A program made the translations under genes and the position numbers. A DNA stretch of 64,000 nucleotides from Alphaproteobacteria bacterium Ga0077535. Lineage in GTDB: Bacteria > Pseudomonadota > Alphaproteobacteria > Caulobacterales > Aquidulcibacteraceae. The notes under the pieces are model-generated. The model saw only the letters and a list, made by a program, of their open reading frames with translations, ran no database searches and had not been told where the DNA came from. Each line of letters starts with the position of its first letter. The first letter of the stretch is position 1. Of this stretch, positions 57,399 to 64,000 are shown piece after piece. The stretch is taken from contig LNEK01000006.1 in NCBI GenBank assembly GCA_001464425.1, positions 62,001 through 126,000 of the forward strand, written 5' to 3'.

Positions 57399-57746
57399 AT
57401 GAAACACGCCGCCATTTTCGCAACTCTGGTGCTGATCAGCGCCTGCGCGTCGCAAGGTCCGGCACCAGCGCCGACCGCAGAGCAACGGGGCCAAGCCATG
57501 GTCGAGCAGCACTGCAGCGGCTGCCACGCCACGGGCCGCACAGGGGACAGCCCGGCGCCCGAAGCGCCGCCATTTCGTACGCTATCGGCAAACTACCGCG
57601 TGGATGCGCTGCAAGAAGCATTCGCAGAGGGCATTACTGTCGGCCATCCAGCGATGCCGAACTTCACGTTCGCGCCCGAAGATGTCGAAGTGCTGATCGC
57701 CTATCTGGAATCGATCCAGGACGAACCTTCGCCCGCGCAGCAATAG
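57399..57746 (+). CDS. Small lipoprotein cytochrome c
   Basis: A 115-residue monoheme cytochrome: lipobox ISAC, heme site CSGCH, axial Met in HPAMPNF, C-terminal helix VEVLIAYLESIQ. 12 bases after fixK, so the two are co-transcribed. Probably an electron carrier to the cbb3 oxidase held at a membrane. Confidence 0.9.
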   Translation: MKHAAIFATLVLISACASQGPAPAPTAEQRGQAMVEQHCSGCHATGRTGDSPAPEAPPFRTLSANYRVDALQEAFAEGITVGHPAMPNFTFAPEDVEVLIAYLESIQDEPSPAQQ

Positions 57747-58824
57747 CGCATTGGCGCACGCGCACTGCTGCGCTCTGCCGAGCTTTGTCCGATATCCGAC
57801 ATTTTGTCCGATATCCGACATAGCGTGCAACGCGATCAGCACGCGTCATCGCCCGTGCGCACAAATTTCGGGAATGCTTGAGGATTTTCGTCTGACGGCG
57901 ACCAAGCAAAACGCGACACATTTGTTACACCTTGCGCTACCGTCATTCTTGCGTTTCAACTACCGCCATGGGTGGTGAGAGGTCCTGCCCGCACAAAAAC
58001 GCCGGGGGGCAATCAGTTGAAATCTGATCGACTTAGCGCACGTACGCCGCGTTTATCTCGTCGGACACGATGTACCTACCCAAGTCGCCCAAATGGGCTG
58101 GCTTCAATTACTGGGGCGCCGCGCAACCGTGTTGATGGCTGCCCAATAGGACCATAGCACGCCGATTGGACCTATTTCGCGACTGGCTAAGTCGCTCCAC
58201 TCGCGACATTGGTCATGATGCAGCAGCTCCGGCGAGCCACCGCCGAAATCAGTTGCCTGTAAGATTTGCGCCATTGGCCTGACTAACCCCTCAGCAGACG
58301 CGCATTGACGCCTCGCAGGTGGGAGTTCAGGTATGACGAATGTTCGTGCGTGTGCAACACGCGATTTAGTGAGTGTGTTGCGTCGATCGGTTGAGGCCGC
58401 AGCCAACGTACGCCGACGCGTACAAAATCCCCACCGGCCAAGTCGTTCAATTCGTGGCGCTCGCGTCAGCGATGTCCGACCGGCCTGATATCGCCGAACG
58501 CGGTCGGTCCGCAACGCCTGGAGTGGCACGCGCTCAGCACAAGACGAAAACGCGTCGGGACGGGCTCTAGGGTTGATAGAACAAAAGGGCCATTACGCTT
58601 GTCGGGGCTCAAGCCAACCAATCTGCCGACCGGCAAATCATCGGGACAGGCCGAAAGCGACGGTTTGGTGACGCACGAAAACAGGCATGTCTGCTTGTCG
58701 CAAATAGATCTGCACTGATTTCCGTACAAGATGTACAGAACGCGCCACACCCATCATCGCAGTCAAGAATTACCGCTTCCGCCGCGCAAATGGAAATGCT
58801 AACCAACGACTGACATTGAGCTGA
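57747..58824. other. Gene-poor region of about 1.1 kb
   Basis: No reading frame has convincing start, composition and length. It holds the tandem 19-bp repeats (57784-57821), the inverted repeat ATCAG-ttgaaat-CTGAT (58012-58026), and GCAACAC/GTGTTGC (58354-58381). It may carry a decayed gene, an RNA or a long control region for the envelope operon at 58825. Confidence 0.5.
57784..57821. repeat. Two tandem 19-bp near-palindromic repeats
   Basis: TTTGTCCGATATCCGACAT occurs twice, back to back and identical. Each unit has a central GATATC and near-symmetric TGTC…GACA arms with one mismatch per arm. This looks like two operator sites on the same DNA face about two helical turns apart. Confidence 0.8.
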
Positions 58825-59745
58825 GTGGCGGGGGCTTCATTGCATCGACGAATATCGCGCTTCATCGGCGCAGCTGTGCTCGGGCTTTTGCTCGCAGCAC
58901 CGACGGCAATGGCGCAAGAGGGTCGCACCACTGTGGCCGTCGGAGAGGTCACCCTCTCACCTTCGGCGGCCGCCGCTGCGCCAGCAGGTTTTGGCGATAC
59001 GCTGCGCAGCGAAATTCAGGTGGCCCTCGAAGGAACGGGACTATTCAGCGTACCCGGCACCAACGAGCACGAAATCGAGGCTATGATCGCGGAATTGGCG
59101 CGTAGCGGGCGCGCTGCTCCGCGGACCAGCCGGGCTCAATACATATACGCCGTGCGGGTGGAAACTTTGACCCTCAACGACGAGATGCGGGTGGCTCCGC
59201 AACTCAACACGCATGATGTGGTGACCACGCGCGGCGAGCTCGTCGTCCAAATTTCAGCGTTATCGCCCGCCACTGGCAATGTCGTGCGGTTCAATATCAA
59301 CGGCGCGCACCAAGCGGGCCCTGCCATGCGCGACGGCCTTAGCACGCGCGGCAATCGCGACGTCAATCGCGGCGCGCTGGTGCGGGCGTCGAGCGATCCT
59401 CAAGCCTACCGAGCACTGGCAAACAACGCTGCTATGCGGCTGGCGGGGCGAATCCTGGAAAACAACAACGCTGTACAGGTCGTTGATGTCGACGGCGATC
59501 GCGTCTTTATCAGTCGCGGCGCGGACGCGGGATATGCCGTGGGCGACATGCTAACAGTACGCTCGCTTGGCCGCGAATTGCGGGATCCGGTGACAGGTGA
59601 ACGGCTGGGCGACACCGGTGGTGAGATTGGCCGTATCCGTATCACGGAAGTGCGCGCCCGCGTAAGCCTTGGGTCGATCGAACAAGGGGTCGGTGCGATC
59701 GCAGTCGGCGCAATCGTACGGCGGCCGCAAACGGCGCAGCCATAA
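58825..59745 (+). CDS. Secreted CsgG-like / FlgT-C-like envelope protein
   Basis: About 300 residues with a cleavable signal (HRRISRFIGAAVLGLLLAAPTAMAQ). The N-terminal half (TVAVGEVTLSP…GFGDTLRSEIQVALEGTGLFSVPG) resembles CsgG/LpoB-type domains. The C-terminal 90 residues (VVDVDGDRVFISRGADAGYAVGDMLTVRSLG… DPVTGERLG) match the FlgT C-terminal domain. Periplasmic role likely. The GTG start is at 58825; TTG 58840 after GGCGGGGG is an equally good start. First gene of a four-gene plus-strand operon. Confidence 0.65.
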   Translation: MAGASLHRRISRFIGAAVLGLLLAAPTAMAQEGRTTVAVGEVTLSPSAAAAAPAGFGDTLRSEIQVALEGTGLFSVPGTNEHEIEAMIAELARSGRAAPRTSRAQYIYAVRVETLTLNDEMRVAPQLNTHDVVTTRGELVVQISALSPATGNVVRFNINGAHQAGPAMRDGLSTRGNRDVNRGALVRASSDPQAYRALANNAAMRLAGRILENNNAVQVVDVDGDRVFISRGADAGYAVGDMLTVRSLGRELRDPVTGERLGDTGGEIGRIRITEVRARVSLGSIEQGVGAIAVGAIVRRPQTAQP

Positions 59746-59770
59746 CGAGATTTCTGAACGGGGCGTGGGG

Positions 59771-62008
59771 ATGGACCGTAAAAGATTAGTACTCATCGGC
59801 CTAGCAGGCGCGATTGTGTTGGCCTTGGCCGCAGCCTGGGCTGTGCCGCGCTTCACCAGCCGCGACAACACCGGTGGCGTCATTCGTATTGCCATTGCTA
59901 CCGACGAAACCATCGAACGCTTGGCTACGGACATGTCGACCAACGACTATGCCGAGCGCAATGCCGCTGCAGTCGAACAACAGCTCAAAGCCGCAGTCCG
60001 GGCGCCGAGCGCTCCCGCGGCGCAGCAGCAGCAGCGGCAGCCGCAAACGCCGCCACAAACACAGCAGCCGGGAAACACCGCGCCGACAACCAGTAGCGGC
60101 GCGTCCGAACAGGCGGAGCCACAAGCGTCAACTTTCCCAAGCGCGGTCGCAGCTGCGTTCTCGCAAATTCTGCTACTTCAACTTGACGGCCAACTCACAC
60201 AAGGGCTCGACAGCTCGCAGCGTTTCGACGTGGTCGACACCAATGCGGTCGAAACAGCACTTCGCACAATGACGGCCCGAAACAACGGATCGAGCCCACG
60301 CACCCTATTCGCTACAGTATTCCGCAGCCAGGACGGTGATAACGGCGAACAAATTCGGCAGCGCCGCACCAGCAATGCAGACTTGGCCAGTATTGGGCGT
60401 GAGCTCAACGCGGACTACTTCCTTTATGTCGGCGTCGAAGAACCCGTTTACACGGCGGCGCTGGAGCATGACGAGTATACCGGCGAAAGCGTGTTCGTTT
60501 TGCGTGCTCAGCCAACGGTGGCGTTTCGTCTCTTCAATACGCGACGCAAGACCGTCGAACTGGCGGGCGTCATCCGCTTCGACGAGCCACTGGTTGCGTA
60601 TAGCGACTTGGGCGACCTGGATGGTTACCTCGTCAACGAGCCCGGCTCGGGCGTCCAGCAACAAGCGACGCCGGCGCTCCAGCGCCTGCGTGACATGCCG
60701 CTGATGCAGGACTTGGCTTTCCAGGTGAACCGTGAGATCGCCCGCCAAGTCATCCAGCGCGTGCTCGACCAAATCGCGCCCTCTGAAATTATCCGGGGTG
60801 GCGACGCGCCGATCGTCAACCGCGGCAGCAATGACGGTCTCGCCGCCGGCATGCAAATGGACGTGTATCGGATGGGCGAGGCGCTGCGCGAATCCGGCGG
60901 GCGGGCGGTCGGCGCCGAGCGCACCCATGTCGCCACTGTGGAGGTGACCGACGACATCCAGGACAACGTCGCGACATTGCGTGTGCTGTCCGGTGGCCCG
61001 GTGCAGCGGGAGGATAGGATTGAGCTTCCGCTCTCCTTGGCGGAACTCGTCTCCGACACTGGCCCGGTGGCTGGCGGGCCTTCTTCCACGCAACAGCCAA
61101 CCGCGCTCGGCAGGAATGCAATTATTGCGGCCCAAAGCGGCGAGCCCGACGCCATTAGGCCAGCAATTGCCGTGGACTCGATCATCGTGCGTTTTGGCGA
61201 CATCGGCATCACGACACCTGCAAATCTCATCAGTCGAAGCGCTGGGAACAGCATCGGCGATGCACTTCAGAGCGACCCGCGCGTTCATGTCGTCAGCCGA
61301 GCGGACATGGCGCGGCTCTCGCGCGAGCGACGAATCGCGGCGCGCGCAAGCGGGCGCAGCGGCGCCGATCCGCGGCGTGGGATGGCTGTCGGCGAATACT
61401 TCCTGACTGGGGAGGTCAGCCTCGATCTAGCGGACGCAACACGCAGCGTAACGTACGAAGGAGTATCGCGCCGTGTAGGCCCCGAGCGTCGCAATTGGGT
61501 GGCCGGCGGCACCTTCCGTGTGTTGACCATGGATGGGCGTATCGAACACGCGGTCGAGGTCGAAGCCACACGCGCGGTGCAGCAATCGATTAACACCGAC
61601 GTCATCGAGTTAATTGATGACCTCTCCAACGATGCGGTGCGCAAACTGCTGACCGAATTGTTTCCGATGCAGGTGTTGTCTGCGTCGCCAAATGGCCCTG
61701 TGCGGATATCGGGCGGCACGGATTTCGGCATCACCATGGGTGCGCGCCTACGCGCCTATACGATCGGCGCGCCGGAATACGATCCGACGACGCGCGTGAT
61801 GCTAAGCGCTGGGCAACGCACTCATGCGGGCGATCTCATCGTCACGGATGTCGAACCCCGTGTCGCGACAGCCCGCTATGCGGAGCGTCCGTTTCAGCTC
61901 AACGCGGGTGATGTGATCGAATTGGCCCCGGCGCCGCGCCGCGCCGCTGCATCGCGACCGGCCCAAGCGACAGTTGAGCCGCAAAGCGGAGGGGCGACGC
62001 CCTTCTAA
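59771..62008 (+). CDS. Large membrane-anchored protein with repeated CsgG/FlgT-C-like modules
   Basis: A 745-residue protein with one N-terminal membrane helix (VLIGLAGAIVLALAAAWAVP), a Gln/Pro-rich linker (about 75-120) and two copies of a module: CsgG-like part (LQLDGQLTQGLDSSQRFDVVD…) with FlgT-C-like tail (IVNRGSNDGLAAGMQMDVYRMGE), then again (IIVRFGDIGI… ITMGARLRAYTIG). So most of the chain is periplasmic. I know no named homologue. 25 bases after the first gene. Confidence 0.6.
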   Translation: MDRKRLVLIGLAGAIVLALAAAWAVPRFTSRDNTGGVIRIAIATDETIERLATDMSTNDYAERNAAAVEQQLKAAVRAPSAPAAQQQQRQPQTPPQTQQPGNTAPTTSSGASEQAEPQASTFPSAVAAAFSQILLLQLDGQLTQGLDSSQRFDVVDTNAVETALRTMTARNNGSSPRTLFATVFRSQDGDNGEQIRQRRTSNADLASIGRELNADYFLYVGVEEPVYTAALEHDEYTGESVFVLRAQPTVAFRLFNTRRKTVELAGVIRFDEPLVAYSDLGDLDGYLVNEPGSGVQQQATPALQRLRDMPLMQDLAFQVNREIARQVIQRVLDQIAPSEIIRGGDAPIVNRGSNDGLAAGMQMDVYRMGEALRESGGRAVGAERTHVATVEVTDDIQDNVATLRVLSGGPVQREDRIELPLSLAELVSDTGPVAGGPSSTQQPTALGRNAIIAAQSGEPDAIRPAIAVDSIIVRFGDIGITTPANLISRSAGNSIGDALQSDPRVHVVSRADMARLSRERRIAARASGRSGADPRRGMAVGEYFLTGEVSLDLADATRSVTYEGVSRRVGPERRNWVAGGTFRVLTMDGRIEHAVEVEATRAVQQSINTDVIELIDDLSNDAVRKLLTELFPMQVLSASPNGPVRISGGTDFGITMGARLRAYTIGAPEYDPTTRVMLSAGQRTHAGDLIVTDVEPRVATARYAERPFQLNAGDVIELAPAPRRAAASRPAQATVEPQSGGATPF

Positions 62009-62050
62009 CCTCTCACAGCGCACGCACTACCGAGTTAAGGAGCACATCGC

Positions 62051-63670
62051 ATGTCGACGTCCTTGCGCCGCGGTCAAGTTATAGGGGGCCTCGCCACCCT
62101 AATCGGCGCTGCGACCGCGACCAACGCTGGCGCTCAGGGCCTGCGTATTCCCGGGCTGCCTGCCGACAACGCGCAGCCCCCTCCGCCGCCCGTGCAGCCT
62201 GGCAAGCAATCGCTCGGGCCCGCAGGCTATTCGCTGCGATACGCTGACATTCGCAACCTGCTCGGTCGCGGCGATTTCGATGCCGCGCTTTCCCTGTTCC
62301 AAGCCTCCGGCCAACAACAGGGCGCGAACGGCCGAGCGCCAGAAGATGGCCCGCCGCCTGCCGACGCCGCCGCTGAGGACGCGGAGGCGCGTCAACGTCC
62401 GCTTTTCACCTCGAGCGACGTGTTTCTTAGCAATTCTGAAATTGGATTGATGCACTACGAAGCGCGTCGCAACGTCGATGCGCAATCACACTTTGAGGCC
62501 GCGCGTGGCGCGACCGAAGATCAATCGCGCGTTCGCGGCGCCTTGCGCTGGGTGCGGGACCGGGCTCGCCAAGCCACTGCCACCGTGTTGGGCCGCGGAG
62601 ACTTTGGCCCTTACCGCAAGCGCGACTACGAGGGCATTCTTCAACTCAATTATTTGGCCCTCAACTTTCTCATCCAGGGGGATCGCCGCAGCTACAACGT
62701 CGCCCGCGCCAGCGCGGACGAACAGCTTCAACTACAAGCCCGCTTCGCCGAACGCATTGCGAATGCGCAAGCCGAAATGGAAGAAGAGCGCAGCGGGAAC
62801 GGCCAACGAACCGCTTCCATTATAGAAACATTGGCGCCCGAATTCAGCGCCTTTGCGCCAGTCGCAAACCGTGTCCCCAGTGCGTACGTCAACCCGTTCG
62901 GCCCTTACGTGTCCGGCATGGTGTTGGAAATCGCCAGCCTCGAACAACCAGCGCTTCGCGGCAACGCGCGCGGCGCCTACGAAGAAGCGCTCGGGCTGCA
63001 GCCGCGATCGACCCAGTTGGCGGGCGCCGCCGAAGCCATGCGCAACAATCACACGCCCGGGACACGGGTGCTGCACGTCATCATCGGCGAAGGCTTTGCA
63101 CCGAGTCGTCACGTCCTGCGTTACGGCCTTCAACTCGAAGACGGATCCGTACTGCCGCTTCGCATGGGCATGTTCGTGCCGGAGGCCGCTCAAACCGCGC
63201 GGATCGAACTCAGTTACGCCGGCGCGCCGCGCCCGGTGCCGCTTGAGCCGATCAGCGACGTCGAGGCGCTGGTGCTGCGCGATCAAAACGATCGGCTGCT
63301 GTTCATGTGGCTCGACCTTTTGGTTGCGGCGTACCGCGACCGCCAGACGCAAGGCATCGAGCAAAGCATCAATGAACTGACCGGCGGCGGCATCTCGCTG
63401 GCCTCCGTGCCGGACGTGCGCAGCTGGTGCAGCTTGCCGCGCCGCATGCACGTGGCGCGCGTTGTCCTTCCCGCCAGCGCCACACAAGCAAACATCACGG
63501 TCCGGAACGGCGGGGGCGGCGTGGTTCAGCGCAACTCCGTCACGCTTGATCCGAACAACCAGCAAACCCTGATTTACGGGCGCGCCACCGACTCCGTTCT
63601 GCGGCTGGATCAATCTCGCCGTCTCTGGGTGGACGGCGTCGATCTCAGCGCCAGCCAAGGTTCTAACTGA
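62051..63670 (+). CDS. COG3014-like secreted helical protein
   Basis: A 539-residue protein with signal peptide (about 1-29, ending AGAQ), Pro-rich linker, and a helical TPR-like core with RKRDYEGILQLNYLALNFLIQGDRRSYNVARASADEQ, the text style of COG3014. The C-terminal part is beta-rich (about 350-539). In other proteobacteria COG3014 genes lie beside LpoB-like genes; here one follows directly. 42 bases after the previous gene. Confidence 0.6.
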   Translation: MSTSLRRGQVIGGLATLIGAATATNAGAQGLRIPGLPADNAQPPPPPVQPGKQSLGPAGYSLRYADIRNLLGRGDFDAALSLFQASGQQQGANGRAPEDGPPPADAAAEDAEARQRPLFTSSDVFLSNSEIGLMHYEARRNVDAQSHFEAARGATEDQSRVRGALRWVRDRARQATATVLGRGDFGPYRKRDYEGILQLNYLALNFLIQGDRRSYNVARASADEQLQLQARFAERIANAQAEMEEERSGNGQRTASIIETLAPEFSAFAPVANRVPSAYVNPFGPYVSGMVLEIASLEQPALRGNARGAYEEALGLQPRSTQLAGAAEAMRNNHTPGTRVLHVIIGEGFAPSRHVLRYGLQLEDGSVLPLRMGMFVPEAAQTARIELSYAGAPRPVPLEPISDVEALVLRDQNDRLLFMWLDLLVAAYRDRQTQGIEQSINELTGGGISLASVPDVRSWCSLPRRMHVARVVLPASATQANITVRNGGGGVVQRNSVTLDPNNQQTLIYGRATDSVLRLDQSRRLWVDGVDLSASQGSN

Positions 63671-64000
63671 TGCGAAGTGCGATCGAGTTTTTGAGACTTG
63701 CCGCAGTGGCCGCGCTCGCCATCGCGATAACCGCACCGCCGGCAAGCGCGCAGCGTACGCGCGGTGATTCCGAAATCCCAGTCGTTCGCAACATAGGGAT
63801 GCCTGAATACATCGACATGGCCAACGAAGTCTCCGACCAGTTGCTGGCGTCGCAGCGCATCCAAGCGATCGCGCAACGCTCGGAGGCCGCGAAAATCGTG
63901 CTCGGGATTCCGAACAACAATTCAGCGCGCTGGGACGTCCAGGTCCAGGACATCTTCGACACGGTGCGCAACCGGCTGGTCTCGGAAGGGCGCATGCGCG
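63670..64000 (+). CDS. LpoB-like periplasmic protein (partial)
   Basis: At least 110 residues, running off the window. Signal peptide ends PPASAQR. The visible part, KIVLGIPNNNSARWDVQVQDIFDTVRNRLVSEGRMR, follows the LpoB/COG3417 pattern (V-x-G-x2-N-x-T/S…D…IRxxLxxSGxxR). ATG shares its A with the previous stop (TGATG). LpoB activates peptidoglycan synthase PBP1b in enterics; the role here is open. Confidence 0.6.
   Translation, partial: MRSAIEFLRLAAVAALAIAITAPPASAQRTRGDSEIPVVRNIGMPEYIDMANEVSDQLLASQRIQAIAQRSEAAKIVLGIPNNNSARWDVQVQDIFDTVRNRLVSEGRMR

Noticed and set aside
57784-57821. CRISPR-like repeat
   Set aside because: Only two back-to-back 19-bp units with no spacers; an operator pair explains it better.
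58104-58806. Several 60-140 residue frames on both strands in the gene-poor gap
   Set aside because: They overlap one another, lack ribosome sites and show no coherent domain text.
60305-61288. 327-residue minus-strand frame inside the large envelope gene
   Set aside because: Antisense shadow; no start site signal and no recognisable domain.
62732-63745. 337-residue minus-strand frame across the COG3014-like gene
   Set aside because: His/Arg-rich antisense frame spanning the junction of two plus genes; no family features.

Overview
The window is GC-rich and reads as chromosome of an alphaproteobacterium of the Caulobacterales type (Hyphomonadaceae/Caulobacteraceae-like). The lineage call rests on a near-canonical CtrA (Asp51, C-terminal Ala-Ala), SciP next to flgE, a FlbD-type sigma-54 activator inside a fliF-fliG-fliH-fliN-flbD-flhA run, a TonB receptor of the Caulobacter/Xanthomonas type, and a heme FixL/FixJ/FixK relay beside a cbb3 oxidase operon.

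Layout. 1-9828 is an accessory island ending at the 3' end of a tRNA-Met (9829-9905, minus). It holds an HNH nuclease, a small HEPN-like protein, a SIR2-domain protein translationally overlapped with a helical-repeat-like partner (probable NAD-depleting defence pair), a RepA-type helicase with an AlpA-like helix-turn-helix gene, and several unknown genes. No integrase is seen. 10084-17459 is housekeeping: an Lrp/AsnC regulator, a secreted C13 peptidase, a DUF3754/TMEM143-like membrane protein, and a tightly overlapped minus-strand set (mnmA, hydrolase, thioesterase, thiolase, DUF2332).

17499-35197 is a flagellar cluster: flgL and flgK (minus; flgK carries a frameshift), fliK-flgD-flgE (plus), sciP, fliF-fliG-fliH-fliN-flbD-flhA, a FlhG/MinD-like ATPase, then fliJ and fliI (minus). 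The flgK/fliK divergent region contains two sigma-54 promoters, a FlbD-type palindrome and an IHF-type site. ctrA follows at 35501, with a palindrome carrying two GANTC methylation sites in its promoter region. 36563-42735 holds a DUF885 lipoprotein, a frameshifted TonB-dependent receptor and an amidohydrolase.

42811-57746 is a low-oxygen respiration block: ccoNOQP-ccoGHIS (minus), a small membrane pair, an SDR, two universal stress proteins, a lone receiver domain, fixJ, fixL, a FixK/FNR-type regulator and a lipoprotein cytochrome c. FNR/FixK-like boxes lie before ccoN, before the stress-protein genes and before the lone receiver, which fits one oxygen-controlled regulon. A gene-poor stretch (57747-58824) with two tandem 19-bp near-palindromes follows.

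58825-64000 (running off the end) is a plus-strand envelope operon: two proteins with CsgG-like and FlgT-C-like modules, a COG3014-like helical protein, and the start of an LpoB-like protein. Its job is unknown, and with the SIR2 pair it is the most interesting uncharacterised content. All family assignments come from reading motifs by eye; none was confirmed by a database search.
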